In this document: positions 1-8,457 of the stretch, piece by piece
How positions within the stretch are numbered: position 1 is the first letter of the stretch
How the letters are laid out: every line of letters begins with the position of its first letter
Position numbers and translations under genes: made by a program
Assembly (NCBI RefSeq): GCF_900111405.1
Contig: NZ_FOHJ01000013.1
Location: forward strand, 16,668-80,667
From: Salinibacillus kushneri
Lineage (GTDB): Bacteria; Bacillota; Bacilli; Bacillales; Alkalibacillaceae
Length of the DNA stretch: 64,000 nucleotides
Reading direction: 5' to 3'
Notes under the pieces: generated by a model
Databases searched by the model: none
Told to the model about the DNA's origin: nothing
What the model saw: only the letters and a program-made list of their open reading frames with translations

Positions 1-620
1 TAAGGTTCCGTATTCGAAAATGTTGAGATAGGATCAATGGCTAATACCTTCTCAGCGCCCAACCCTTTAACAATATCAACCGGACAATTTTTTAGCATTC
101 CGCCATCAATTAAAATGTAATCATTCCAACGCACAGGCTGATACATAATTGGAATTGAAGCACTTGCTCTTACTCCTCTATCAATAGGCATATCTAATAG
201 TGTTTCAAAGTCTTTTATAAGATGAGAGCTAATCACGATTGTTTGCTGACTTCTAAGGTCTGTAGTCGATACAGCACAAGGGATTTGGCAAGCTGAAAAA
301 GTATCATCTCCTGTCAACTGATGAATAAGTGACTGCAGCTTTTCCCCCTTTACTCCTCCATCTAAATTCCGATGAAAGAAGAGAAAACGGCGACTAATCC
401 CCTTCCAATCAACATCTATATGCGAGTTACTCAGCTGTTGAAGCTGAATTTCAATCTGACAGGGTGTATATCCATATGCATAAAGAGCAGCTACAATGGC
501 ACCTGCACTCGTTCCAGCAATATGACTAATTTGAATGCCTTCTTCTTCTAATGCCTTTAAAACACCTATACATGCAAATTTAGGTACAGCCCCACCAGAA
601 AGCGCAACACCTATTTTCAT
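1..620 (-). CDS. Patatin-like phospholipase family protein (3' end off window)
   Basis: Translating the minus strand from 620 gives a protein opening MKIGVALSGGAVPKFACIGV, followed by the nucleophile elbow GTSAG and, later, the DGG motif (IDGGMLKN) that carries the patatin catalytic aspartate. Patatin-family enzymes are Ser-Asp dyad lipid acyl hydrolases. The spacing of oxyanion loop, GxSxG and DGG fits bacterial patatins such as the YlbK/RssA type. The start at 620 is chosen over the in-frame ATG at 626 because AGGAGG at 628-633 sits 7 nt before 620 and only 1 nt before 626. About 206 residues are visible; the C-terminus lies beyond base 1. The substrate cannot be told. Confidence 0.9.
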   Translation of the reverse strand, partial: MKIGVALSGGAVPKFACIGVLKALEEEGIQISHIAGTSAGAIVAALYAYGYTPCQIEIQLQQLSNSHIDVDWKGISRRFLFFHRNLDGGVKGEKLQSLIHQLTGDDTFSACQIPCAVSTTDLRSQQTIVISSHLIKDFETLLDMPIDRGVRASASIPIMYQPVRWNDYILIDGGMLKNCPVDIVKGLGAEKVLAIDPISTFSNTEP

Positions 621-646
621 TTTCATCCCTCCTTTACATCACTACT

Positions 647-684
647 AAAAAAGCTAAGCATATACATATGCTTAGCTTTTTTAG
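647..684. terminator. Hairpin with T-run just upstream of the patatin gene
   Basis: A 16-bp stem (AAAAAAGCTAAGCATA and its complement) with a tiny loop is flanked by A and T runs and is terminator-like on both strands. No plus-strand gene ends here, so on the minus strand it lies in the 5' leader of the patatin gene, ending close to its RBS. Confidence 0.6.
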
Positions 685-896
685 GTATTTTTAGTTTTGT
701 AATACAGTTTCATACATCCTTGTAATCATTCTCCTTAATAAATGCATCCGTTACGGTGTACAGATAATCCTGGATCTTTGATTCCCACTAAATATTTCTC
801 CTTTTGTTCTCTCTGCTATATATACACATTTTTTACCACACAATTACATGTTTGATGTGTAATGGGAAACCTATAGTTTATAGGGAGGAATTTAAT

Positions 897-1277
897 ATGA
901 ATGATTTTCTAAATGGTTTATGGAAACAGGCAAAAAAGAAGACAGGAAAATGGGCAGAAACGGTAAAAGCTGCTCTACAACGAATGCAGGGAACAGAGCA
1001 CATTACCATTCACGACTTGGCCACCGTTCTCTTATTACACCCCGAAACACAAATAAAGCAAGAGGAATATTTGAATCTAATCTTTAATGATTGCTATTTA
1101 AAACTAAATAAGTTTGAAGTTTATTTAGAAACAAAAGGCAAAAAACACCAGCAAATTCTTGGCTGCCGAATTATGAAACAGGGACAACCCCTTATCCACT
1201 ATCAATCCTATCGTGCAAAAGATGACAAAATTGCATTACCTTCTGAAGTCAGTGTCTCACTTTCTCATTATTCATGA
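897..1277 (+). CDS. Hypothetical protein, 126 aa
   Basis: The protein starts MNDFLNGLWKQAKKKTGKWA and is soluble, with a basic N-terminal helix and a mixed alpha/beta remainder; no signal peptide or membrane segment is visible. The ATG at 897 is preceded by a good RBS (AGGGAGGAAT, 882-891), which rules out the longer reading from 804. The gene is monocistronic, closed by the hairpin at 1276-1307, and divergent from the patatin gene. I do not recognise the family and assign no function. Confidence 0.7.
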   Translation: MNDFLNGLWKQAKKKTGKWAETVKAALQRMQGTEHITIHDLATVLLLHPETQIKQEEYLNLIFNDCYLKLNKFEVYLETKGKKHQQILGCRIMKQGQPLIHYQSYRAKDDKIALPSEVSVSLSHYS

Positions 1278-1308
1278 AGGATGTGGAATCTTCCACATCC
1301 TTTTTCCT
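1276..1308 (+). terminator. Rho-independent terminator of the 126-aa gene
   Basis: Ten-bp stem GGATGTGGAA/TTCCACATCC with a 2-nt loop, followed by TTTTTCC. It begins at the stop codon of the preceding gene. Confidence 0.85.
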
Positions 1309-1444
1309 TATAGGAGGTTGGAGATATATTCCTTTGCATATGGAAAAATAGGTGTGCTAAAATTTATTTTTCTTACATGTGTGATTGTTTGTAATTTCAC
1401 AATTCAAAATGTCACAATATTTTCACCCAGAAGGAGTGTACAGC

Positions 1445-2644
1445 ATGAATAATGGAGAACCATTGATACAAGAGCCGATGGCGGTTTTTGCTTATTTAAT
1501 CGCCATTGTCGGAATGATGTTTATGTTATCAACTGTAAATAATAAAGGAATCCAGAAGTTTTTCAAATATGCACCACCTGTGATTTGGATGTATTTCTTA
1601 CCGATGCTTTCCACTACCTTTGGAATTATTCCTCAAAGTTCTGATTTATATAGCTTCTTAGGTACTTATATCCTGCCTGCTGGTTTATTACTATTAATGA
1701 TTAGTACCAATGTTCCGGCTACTTTTAAACTCGGGGGAAAAGCGGTTTTAGTATTTTTAGCTGGAACTTTAGGGGTGGTCATTGGAGGTCCGATTGCCAT
1801 TGGCTTATTCCAGGGTATTTTACCTGAAGATACCTGGAGAGGAGTTGGAGCCCTTGCAGGTAGCTGGATTGGCGGTTCGGCGAATATGGGAGCTATGCTT
1901 GAGGCATTTCATACACCTGATGATATTTTAAGTCCGATTATCTTAACAGATACACTGGTTGGAATCAGTTGGATGGGAGTTATGATTGCTCTTGCCAATT
2001 TCCAGGATCGATTTAACCAATGGAATAAAGCAGATAATTCCACGATTAAAAAAGTAAACGAAGAAATTGCATCTGATATTGAAAATAATGCAAAGCCTTT
2101 GCAACTACCACAACTATTTGCGATTATCGCCATTGCTTTTGCAGGTTCTTATCTAATTCGAATGCTTGCGAAAATGGACTTCATTCCAAAAAGTGATATT
2201 ATGAATGTTTCAACCTGGACATTTATTATCATTACAGCTATCGGAATTATTCTATCTTTTACAAAAGTTCGTAATCTCGAATATTATGGAGCCAGTAAAG
2301 TCGGGTATCTTGGGATTTTCCTTTTCCTAACAAGTATGGGAGCCCAGGCCAATCTGGCTGATATTGTAGAAGCACCGCAATTTATTTTAATGGGAGCCGT
2401 ATGGCTTTCGATTCATATTATCACGATATTTACAGCTGCACGACTACTCAAAGCCCCATTATTCTTCGTTGCAGTTGGTTCTCAAGGAAACATTGGAGGA
2501 ACAAGCTCCGCCCCCATTGTTGCCTCTGTATTCCAACCAGCTTTAGCCCCAGTTGGTTTATTAATGGGAATACTAGGTACTATTGTTGGAACTTACGCCG
2601 GCTTGTTAACAGGTAAATTGGCGCAAATGGTGATTGGTGGATAA
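1445..2644 (+). CDS. DUF819 family membrane protein (YjcL-like)
   Basis: A 399-residue integral membrane protein with roughly ten to twelve hydrophobic segments. Its glycine-rich stretches (GSWIGGSANMGAM near residue 140; VGSQGNIGGTSSAPIVASVF near 350) match the DUF819 family typified by B. subtilis YjcL. The two gate-like Gly/Ser-rich motifs in opposite halves resemble inverted-repeat secondary transporters, but no substrate is established for the family. The ATG at 1445 has AGAAGGAGTG upstream at a good distance; the longer in-frame ATG at 1385 has no RBS. The gene stands alone and ends at the terminator at 2678-2712. Confidence 0.85.
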   Translation: MNNGEPLIQEPMAVFAYLIAIVGMMFMLSTVNNKGIQKFFKYAPPVIWMYFLPMLSTTFGIIPQSSDLYSFLGTYILPAGLLLLMISTNVPATFKLGGKAVLVFLAGTLGVVIGGPIAIGLFQGILPEDTWRGVGALAGSWIGGSANMGAMLEAFHTPDDILSPIILTDTLVGISWMGVMIALANFQDRFNQWNKADNSTIKKVNEEIASDIENNAKPLQLPQLFAIIAIAFAGSYLIRMLAKMDFIPKSDIMNVSTWTFIIITAIGIILSFTKVRNLEYYGASKVGYLGIFLFLTSMGAQANLADIVEAPQFILMGAVWLSIHIITIFTAARLLKAPLFFVAVGSQGNIGGTSSAPIVASVFQPALAPVGLLMGILGTIVGTYAGLLTGKLAQMVIGG

Positions 2645-2677
2645 AGCTCTCAACATTAAGTTACAATCTTACTTCTT

Positions 2678-2712
2678 AAAAAGATCGCCTATGAAAAGGC
2701 GATCTTTTTTAT
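2678..2712 (+). terminator. Terminator of the DUF819 gene
   Basis: Stem AAAAAGATCGCCT paired with AGGCGATCTTTTT, short loop, then T-run. It is convergent with the dapA terminator. Confidence 0.9.
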
Positions 2713-2789
2713 TGGCTGAAAAACAGTACAGATTTATTTTTTCCATACAAATTCATATTTTTTACGATATTTATCAGTAGTAAAAAACC

Positions 2790-2823
2790 AAAAAAAGAGA
2801 ATAAGCCTATGCCTATTCTCTAA
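2790..2823 (-). terminator. Terminator of dapA
   Basis: Read on the minus strand, AGAGAATA-GGCATAGGCT-TATTCTCT is followed by seven Ts, 10 bases beyond the dapA stop codon. Confidence 0.85.
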
Positions 2824-2832
2824 CCATAATTA

Positions 2833-3729
2833 TCATCCAGCAACTTCATTCGTTCCAATTTGATGATTAGCCAATACTTTGTACAATGAAGCTCGTTCCG
2901 TATCATTTAAAGGCACAAGCGGCAAACGTACACTTCCCACTGGTATTCCAATTCGATTTAAAGCTTCTTTTACAGGTGTTGGACTAGGTGCTGCAAACAA
3001 CTCCTTCATTAACGGCAGAATATGGCGATGGATGGCTGCAGCATTAGCCACATCTCCGTTTTTATAATGATTAATCATTTGCTGCATCTCATTACCAATC
3101 ACATGTGAAGATACCGATACAATACCTGTTCCTCCTACAGAAAGATGTGGTAATGTCTGACTATCTTCACCACTATAAACCGTAAATTCATCCGGGGTAT
3201 GTGTAACAATCTGAGTGACTCGATCTAAGTCTCCACTCGCTTCTTTTATAGATACAATATTCGCAATTTGTGATAAACGACTAATGGTTTCCACTTCCAT
3301 ATTTACAACGCTTCGTCCAGGAATATTATACAGCATAATCGGAAGTTGGGTACTCTCCGCAATCGTATGGAAATGCTGATACATTCCTTCCTGAGAAGGC
3401 TTGTTGTAATATGGGGTTACAAGCAGTACTCCATCTACACCCATTTCTTCTGCTTCTTTTGTTAAATCAATGGTAGCTTGTGTATTATTAGAACCTGTTC
3501 CGGCAATAACCGGCACTCTTCCATCTACTACATCCACAACAAACTGGAAAAGCCTTACTTTTTCATCATGTGATAAGGTTGGAGATTCACCTGTTGTCCC
3601 CGCAACGACTAAACCGTCCGAACCATTAGCGATTAAATAATTGACTAATCCTCTCGTTGCCTCCAAATCCAGATTATCATTTTGATCAAATGGTGTTACC
3701 ATAGCTGTTAATACTTGACCGAAATTCAT
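2833..3729 (-). CDS. dapA: 4-hydroxy-tetrahydrodipicolinate synthase
   Basis: DapA condenses pyruvate with aspartate semialdehyde, the first committed step of the lysine/diaminopimelate pathway; DAP also feeds dipicolinic acid in spore formers. The 298-aa protein has the family landmarks: AMVTPFDQND near the N-terminus, GTTGESPTL (phosphate-binding-like loop), YNIPGRS containing the catalytic tyrosine, and SIKEASGD containing the Schiff-base lysine. The ATG at 3729 (MNFGQVLTAMV) is preceded by AAGGGTG; the longer reading to 3819 would run into the leader terminator. Expression is most likely set by the lysine riboswitch at 3840-4006. Confidence 0.97.
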   Translation of the reverse strand: MNFGQVLTAMVTPFDQNDNLDLEATRGLVNYLIANGSDGLVVAGTTGESPTLSHDEKVRLFQFVVDVVDGRVPVIAGTGSNNTQATIDLTKEAEEMGVDGVLLVTPYYNKPSQEGMYQHFHTIAESTQLPIMLYNIPGRSVVNMEVETISRLSQIANIVSIKEASGDLDRVTQIVTHTPDEFTVYSGEDSQTLPHLSVGGTGIVSVSSHVIGNEMQQMINHYKNGDVANAAAIHRHILPLMKELFAAPSPTPVKEALNRIGIPVGSVRLPLVPLNDTERASLYKVLANHQIGTNEVAG

Positions 3730-3776
3730 AGCTTCACACCCTTTTTCTAAGGATTTTTTAGGTGTGGAGGACCAAA

Positions 3777-3809
3777 ATAAAAAGCAACAACGAGAGAGCC
3801 GCTGTTGCA
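3777..3809 (-). terminator. L-box expression-platform terminator
   Basis: On the minus strand GCAACAGCGG and CGTTGTTGC form a stem closed by a CTCTCT loop and followed by TTTTTATTTT. It lies between the lysine aptamer and the dapA RBS, as expected for transcription attenuation. Confidence 0.85.
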
Positions 3810-3839
3810 AATAGAACATATACCAGTTCTAAAGCATTA

Positions 3840-4006
3840 GATAGCCCTCCATATAGTCTCCTATATGACAGTCCTGCCTTTATTCAAAAACAGAACCAGC
3901 TTCAGGATAATGAGACTCCCTCCACTTCGGCAGATTCCCCTTTTCCCATGCTTCAGCGGAGCTCATTCTCCTCCACATGAGTAATCATGGTCTCTGCACC
4001 TCTATC
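3840..4006 (-). promoter_or_regulatory. Lysine riboswitch (L-box) controlling dapA
   Basis: Reading the minus strand from 4006, the order GATAGAGGTGC, GGAGGAGAATGAGC, AATCTGCCGAAG, AAGCTGG, ACTGTCATATAGG and GGAGGGCTATC reproduces the conserved L-box blocks. The first and last blocks pair (GATAG with CTATC) to close P1. The family senses lysine and terminates transcription of lysine biosynthesis or uptake genes when lysine is high. Here it sits upstream of dapA with its own terminator at 3777-3809. The identification is from sequence pattern, without a covariance-model score. Confidence 0.93.
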
Positions 4007-4150
4007 CTTACTTCAAATATATTGAAAATAAGAATGTATACGATTATTACGTATAACATAACAGAAATAAAACGATTTAACAAGGATATTTTTGTTTTTT
4101 TAAGGATTTTTTATCTCACAGCTTGTGTTCTACCTTATTTATTTGGCTTA

Positions 4151-5641
4151 CTAGCCTTCATTTACTGTTTGGGTTGTCGATGTCGTTACTTGTTGGTCAG
4201 TTTTCTCTTTCCTCCCTTTCTTTTCTAAAAAGAACGAAAGAAGCATACCGCCAAACGATAATACAGAAGCTAAAATAAAGGCTTGATTATATCCGCTAAG
4301 AGAAGCTTGATTCATCACTTGTTGTTGAGCTTCAGCCTGCGTTAGACCCTGTAAGCCTTGCATATTTGGTTCATAATTTTTTGCAGCTGTTGTCATAACC
4401 GTCATGAGAATTGCCGTTCCAATGGACCCGGATACTTGTTGCATCGTGTTAGCCATTGCTGAACCATGGGCATTCCATTCTTGTGGCAACTGATTTAGAC
4501 CACTTGTCATAACAGGCATCATAGCCATTGATAAACCAAACATTCGAATGGCATAGATAACAGATAGGAATACGAATGAAGTATCCATAGATAAATTTGT
4601 AAACATAAAAGTGGTTATTCCTACAATAGTAAGTCCAGTAACAGCCAATTTTTTAGCACCGATTTTATCAAACAATGATCCTACAATTGGAGACATAATC
4701 CCCATAACGATAGCACCCGGCAATAGCATTAAACCAGATTCTAGTGGACTAAATCCACGTGTATTTTGCATGTATAACGGGAGCATGGTCTCTGCACCAA
4801 TCATTGACATTATCACCACCATGGTGACAATTAATGCTATGGTAAAACGGCTAAATTTAAATACTTTAAACTCTAACATCGGTGTTTTCAACTTCAACTG
4901 GCGCCAAATAAACAAGGCGATAATTACAGCTCCACCCAATATAGTGGTAAGCACAGTCTTATCTGTCCAACCATCTTCACCTGCGCTACTGAAACCAAAT
5001 AATAACCCACCAAATCCAAATGAAGATAAGAGAATGGATAAAACATCAATTTTAGGATAGGTTAATTTTGTAACATTTTTCACTGCAAAATAAGCGAACA
5101 CAAGATTTAAAATCGCAATAGGTAACACTACGTAAAACAAAGACCGCCAGGAGAAATATTCTAAAAGCCACCCTGAAAGTGTTGGACCAATAGCAGGTGC
5201 AAAGGCAATGACCAGACCTGCAAAACCCATTGCTCCTCCTCGTTTATCAACAGGAAAAATCGTAAGAACTACTGTCATCATAAGTGGAAGCATGACCCCG
5301 GATCCCACGGCCTGGATTACCCGAGCCGTAAGTAATAGTGGAAAGGTATGAGAAATAGAAGCTACTAATGTTCCCAAAGTAAAAATACTAATGGCCGTTA
5401 AAAATATCTTTCTCGTACTAAAACGCTCAATTAAAAAAGCTGAAATAGGTATCATAACCCCATTGGTAAGTAAAAAGGCTGTCGTTAACCATTGAACTTT
5501 ATTTTCAGTTATTCCAAAGTCATTCATAATTTTTGGCAGCGCTGTTGCCAATAAGGTTTCATTAAGTAAAGCAAAGAAAGCACCAATAAGCATAACCGCA
5601 ATCATTGGGCCTTTTTTAAACTCTTGTTGTGTTTCCGTCAT
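4151..5641 (-). CDS. DHA2-type (14-TM) MFS drug efflux transporter, EmrB/QacA-like
   Basis: A 496-aa proton-driven exporter. The N-terminal half carries LLNETLLATALPKIMNDFG (TM1, D/E-x-T-x-x-x-x-A-L-P-x-I pattern) and the antiporter motif C region (GFAGLVIAFAPAIGPTLSGW), both typical of the DHA2 EmrB/QacA subfamily; fourteen hydrophobic segments are apparent. The start at 5641 has AGGAGGTAGTAAA upstream. The gene is monocistronic, with a consensus promoter at 5838-5866 and an imperfect palindrome at 5798-5826. No TetR or MarR regulator is adjacent, so the repressor would have to be encoded elsewhere. The drug spectrum cannot be inferred. Confidence 0.92.
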   Translation of the reverse strand: MTETQQEFKKGPMIAVMLIGAFFALLNETLLATALPKIMNDFGITENKVQWLTTAFLLTNGVMIPISAFLIERFSTRKIFLTAISIFTLGTLVASISHTFPLLLTARVIQAVGSGVMLPLMMTVVLTIFPVDKRGGAMGFAGLVIAFAPAIGPTLSGWLLEYFSWRSLFYVVLPIAILNLVFAYFAVKNVTKLTYPKIDVLSILLSSFGFGGLLFGFSSAGEDGWTDKTVLTTILGGAVIIALFIWRQLKLKTPMLEFKVFKFSRFTIALIVTMVVIMSMIGAETMLPLYMQNTRGFSPLESGLMLLPGAIVMGIMSPIVGSLFDKIGAKKLAVTGLTIVGITTFMFTNLSMDTSFVFLSVIYAIRMFGLSMAMMPVMTSGLNQLPQEWNAHGSAMANTMQQVSGSIGTAILMTVMTTAAKNYEPNMQGLQGLTQAEAQQQVMNQASLSGYNQAFILASVLSFGGMLLSFFLEKKGRKEKTDQQVTTSTTQTVNEG

Positions 5642-5797
5642 TTTACTACCTCCTAATCCTATTTGTTCTCGTATCTCAGTTGAAACCTTTCCTATTTAGC
5701 ATTTATTCAGGCGGTAAAACGTTAAAACGCCGTCATGGATATTGATATCATCATCACTTAGACAGTCACTTAAAAAGTCTTTTATACCAATAAAAAA

Positions 5798-5826
5798 CCA
5801 ATCAGTCACAACGAATGACTATTTGG
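5798..5826 (-). promoter_or_regulatory. Candidate repressor operator of the MFS exporter
   Basis: CCAATCAGTCA, a 7-nt spacer and TGACTATTTGG form an inverted repeat with 9 of 11 positions matching. It lies just downstream of the inferred transcription start, the usual place for a TetR-family operator of a drug pump. Confidence 0.6.
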
Positions 5827-5837
5827 TCACGATATGT

Positions 5838-5866
5838 ATCATACCTACTATCCAATCATTTGTCAA
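5838..5866 (-). promoter_or_regulatory. SigA-type promoter of the MFS exporter
   Basis: On the minus strand, TTGACA (5861-5866) and TATGAT (5838-5843) are separated by exactly 17 bp. This is a near-perfect vegetative promoter, so the pump is probably strongly transcribed unless repressed. Confidence 0.85.
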
Positions 5867-5942
5867 CAAAAAATTCCACAAAAAATTAAAGGACTTCATT
5901 TAAAGCTAACAAACAGAAGAAAGATAAATGGAGAAATCAACG

Positions 5943-5973
5943 TAAAAAAACTAAGCCCTTAAGGACTTAGCTA
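5943..5973 (-). terminator. Terminator of the DUF1538/PII operon
   Basis: Minus-strand stem CTAAGTCCTT/AAGGGCTTAG followed by TTTTTTTA, directly downstream of the PII-like gene. Confidence 0.85.
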
Positions 5974-5979
5974 TAAAGT

Positions 5980-6720
5980 CTATTTTTTTACCTCATTATA
6001 CTTTTCATTTACCATGTGATTTAAAAGATGATTAATCCCTACCGTACGTTCAACTTCCATTACAAAGGCAATTCCTTTTCCAGGTTTATTTAACTCACCT
6101 TCTTCTTCTATAGCTTCCAGTACGTCGTTCGTTTTATCCCGGCTTATTAAAGTTAATACCACTTCTTTTTCCGGCTCAATTAAAATATTAAAAAGTTTTG
6201 CCTTCTCATGAATGCCTGTGCCACGTCCGTTAATTATAGTACCACCTTCAGCACCAGCAGATTTAGAGGCTTCTACAACCTGATCCGAATCACCTTTATT
6301 TACAATCGTTACAATAAGGTCATATAACACCTTTTGATCTTCTAACATATCGCTTACCCCCTCTTCCTCTGAGGCTTCCCTATCCACCTCAAAGCCTAGC
6401 ATATGGCAAACACCTGCAATGTTTTTTGTATCTAATACAAAGCCAATCCCTTGTCTTGGCTGATTCAGATTTACTGATTCTGTTATCGCTTTTAAAACGC
6501 TTTCATATATATCATTTGGAACGAGGGTTAAGATTATAGCTCTTTCACGTTCCACAGGGATCCCTAATACTCTTCTTTTTTCATTCATTTTTATACCATT
6601 TCCCAAAAGGGTGGTGCCCCCCTGGGCCCCAGCATTTTTGGATTCCTGAATAATTTTTTTCGCTTTATCCTTCTTTACGATGGTGACGATTACCTTTTGA
6701 CCCTGATTCAAAATCGTCAT
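5980..6720 (-). CDS. Tandem PII-like regulatory protein
   Basis: This 246-aa protein is two PII-like (GlnB-fold) domains in a row, roughly residues 6-112 and 133-236. Each starts with a hydrophobic strand (VIVTIVKKDKAKKI; LIVTIVNKGDSDQV), followed by AGAQGGTTLLGNG or AGAEGGTIINGRG, a central ILTLVPND / VLTLISRD strand and a closing G-I-G/G-K-G-I-A-F segment. PII-like proteins are trimeric sensors of nucleotides, 2-oxoglutarate or bicarbonate that gate membrane transporters. Its ATG overlaps the stop of the upstream DUF1538 gene by 4 bp, implying coupled translation, so it probably controls that pair. Being double, it may form a pseudo-hexameric trimer; that is inference. Confidence 0.85.
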   Translation of the reverse strand: MTILNQGQKVIVTIVKKDKAKKIIQESKNAGAQGGTTLLGNGIKMNEKRRVLGIPVERERAIILTLVPNDIYESVLKAITESVNLNQPRQGIGFVLDTKNIAGVCHMLGFEVDREASEEEGVSDMLEDQKVLYDLIVTIVNKGDSDQVVEASKSAGAEGGTIINGRGTGIHEKAKLFNILIEPEKEVVLTLISRDKTNDVLEAIEEEGELNKPGKGIAFVMEVERTVGINHLLNHMVNEKYNEVKK

Positions 6721-7445
6721 TCCTGCCTCTTCTCCTTTCTACCGAATAAAATTCCCAACGTCAAAACAGATAGAATCGGAGCGAGTGCAACTAAAGCGAC
6801 CATTCCGAAACCATCAAGAAGAGGATTACGCCCTTCCGTAACAGAGGAAATACCTACAAACATCGCTAATATAAATGTTGCAGTCATTGGGCCAGTGGCA
6901 ACACCGCCCGAATCGAAAGCAATTAACGTAAAGACTTTTGAAGAGTAGTTTATCATGATTAACGCTATTATATAACCTGGCAGAATAAAATACCATAGGG
7001 AAATTCCATAAATAATTCGAATCATGGATAAAGCAACAGCTAACCCAACTCCAATAGATAAGGTATAAAGCAGCACCTTTTGAGGAATATAACCAGCCGA
7101 TACCCTTTCAACCTGTCGATTTAAGACGGCTACCGCCGGTTCAGCATAAACAGCGAAAAACCCTAGAATAAATCCTACGAGAATAAGAAACCATTTGTGT
7201 GGGAAGGTGCCTAATTTTTCTCCCATTATTTCACCAACTGGAAGAAAACCGATGTGTACACCCTGTAAAAAGAAAGCTAAACCAAAATATGATAGTAAGA
7301 AGCCTATTCCAATATCCTTAAACCTTCGAATAGGTAATTTTAAAAAGAAAACCTGAAAAAATAAGAAGACAATCAAAAGTGGTGACAGGGCCATGGTGAC
7401 ATCAACGAGCACATCACCAAAACCTTGAAATATGTGTATATTCAT
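6717..7445 (-). CDS. DUF1538 membrane protein, second half-unit
   Basis: A 242-aa membrane protein with about six or seven hydrophobic segments. It carries the DUF1538 signatures also seen in its upstream neighbour: PVGEIMGEKL, a conserved AEPAVAVLNRQVERVSAGYI segment and the Gly-rich FDSGGVATGPMT. These resemble pore or substrate-site motifs of inverted-repeat transporters, but the family's function is unknown to me. It overlaps the upstream DUF1538 gene by 4 bp (7442-7445) and the downstream PII-like gene by 4 bp (6717-6720). The two DUF1538 proteins are likely to assemble together. Confidence 0.85.
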   Translation of the reverse strand: MNIHIFQGFGDVLVDVTMALSPLLIVFLFFQVFFLKLPIRRFKDIGIGFLLSYFGLAFFLQGVHIGFLPVGEIMGEKLGTFPHKWFLILVGFILGFFAVYAEPAVAVLNRQVERVSAGYIPQKVLLYTLSIGVGLAVALSMIRIIYGISLWYFILPGYIIALIMINYSSKVFTLIAFDSGGVATGPMTATFILAMFVGISSVTEGRNPLLDGFGMVALVALAPILSVLTLGILFGRKEKRQE

Positions 7446-8134
7446 CCGTAGATAACCCCCAATAACAGGACCGATAAGATGGGACCGATAGATGCAAGCC
7501 CAATAAGCCCAAATCCATCTCTAGAGGCTGATTTTCCTCGCAGGACAGATGCCACCCCTAATCCTAATGACAGAATAAAAGGAACCGTTAATGGACCCGT
7601 TGTGACTCCACCTGAATCAAAGGAGATGGGAACGAAAGTCGGGGGTGTGAAAGCAGCCAATAAGAATACGAGGCCATAACCAACAGCAAGCAAATACACT
7701 ATCTTAACATTAAATATAATACGAAATATGGCTAATGAGACAAAAATCCCTACCCCTAGAGCCACAGACAAAATCAAGATACTCTGGGGGATTTCTCCAT
7801 TTGAGACCTGATCAATCTGCGTCGATAAAACCCGCACATCAGGCTCTGCTATTGTAACCACAACGCCTAAAACAAAAGCGAAAAAGAGAATCATCAACAG
7901 GCTTCGAGTCTTGGATAATGCCGAGCCAATCATTTCCCCTACAGGCTGTAATCCTACATTTACACCTAACAAAAACAAAATAAGGCCAACACTAACTAAA
8001 ACCGAACCAATTAGAAACTGGATAAATAATTCCATAGGAAGCCATATAATGGTAAATTGCAAGGCTGTAACCACTAATGTAATCGGTAAAACAGAATGAA
8101 TCACTTCCATAACAGTCTCTTTAATATTCTCCAT
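7442..8134 (-). CDS. DUF1538 membrane protein, first half-unit
   Basis: A 230-aa integral membrane protein, first gene of a three-gene operon. It shares the neighbour's landmarks: PVGEMIGSAL, AEPDVRVLSTQIDQVSNGEI and FDSGGVTTGPLTVPF. The start is placed at 8134 (MENIKETVMEV), where GAAGGAAGG lies 6 nt upstream; the longer ORF to 8185 has no RBS. The pair looks like a two-repeat transporter divided into separate chains. Substrate is unknown; the PII-like partner downstream suggests regulation by a nucleotide or metabolite. Confidence 0.83.
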   Translation of the reverse strand: MENIKETVMEVIHSVLPITLVVTALQFTIIWLPMELFIQFLIGSVLVSVGLILFLLGVNVGLQPVGEMIGSALSKTRSLLMILFFAFVLGVVVTIAEPDVRVLSTQIDQVSNGEIPQSILILSVALGVGIFVSLAIFRIIFNVKIVYLLAVGYGLVFLLAAFTPPTFVPISFDSGGVTTGPLTVPFILSLGLGVASVLRGKSASRDGFGLIGLASIGPILSVLLLGVIYG

Positions 8135-8423
8135 ATAAAACCTTCCTTCAAGTTGTGATGTAATGTGTCCTGGTGGTAAATACATTCTTACTGGAAAAAT
8201 AAAGCAGATGCATAAATAACAGAATTTTTATGCATGGTGCAGAAGTTTTAAAAACCATAGAGGACTCTGTGAAATCCTTATGAAGTTCATCAGGAAATAA
8301 AGCTTAAAATACTCACCTGGAAATGAGGGATAAACTTGAGGTCAAACCTTTACTACTATTATATTAACAGAAATATAAGAAAATTCTCTATTCATTTGCA
8401 CAAATGCTTACCCTCTCACGAAA
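8135..8423. other. Leader region upstream of the DUF1538 operon
   Basis: This stretch holds no ORF with an RBS. A TTGACC box is visible on the minus strand near 8341-8346, but no good -10 follows at 17 bp. I see no recognisable riboswitch. Confidence 0.4.
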
Positions 8424-8457
8424 TAAAGGATGTAAAGAGGAATCCCTACATCCTTAT
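8422..8457 (-). terminator. Terminator of moeA
   Basis: Minus-strand stem AAGGATGTA/TACATCCTT with a 12-nt loop, starting at the moeA stop codon. The following tract is T-poor, so it is a moderate candidate. Confidence 0.6.

Noticed and set aside
1213..1452. 79-codon plus-strand ORF between two genes
   Set aside because: It overlaps the preceding gene, covers its terminator and has no RBS.
3762..4228. Plus-strand ORFs opposite the dapA leader
   Set aside because: The region is the lysine riboswitch with its terminator on the other strand; no RBS for the ORFs.
4611..5060. 149-codon ORF opposite the MFS gene
   Set aside because: Antisense shadow of a membrane protein gene; composition is that of reversed hydrophobic codons.
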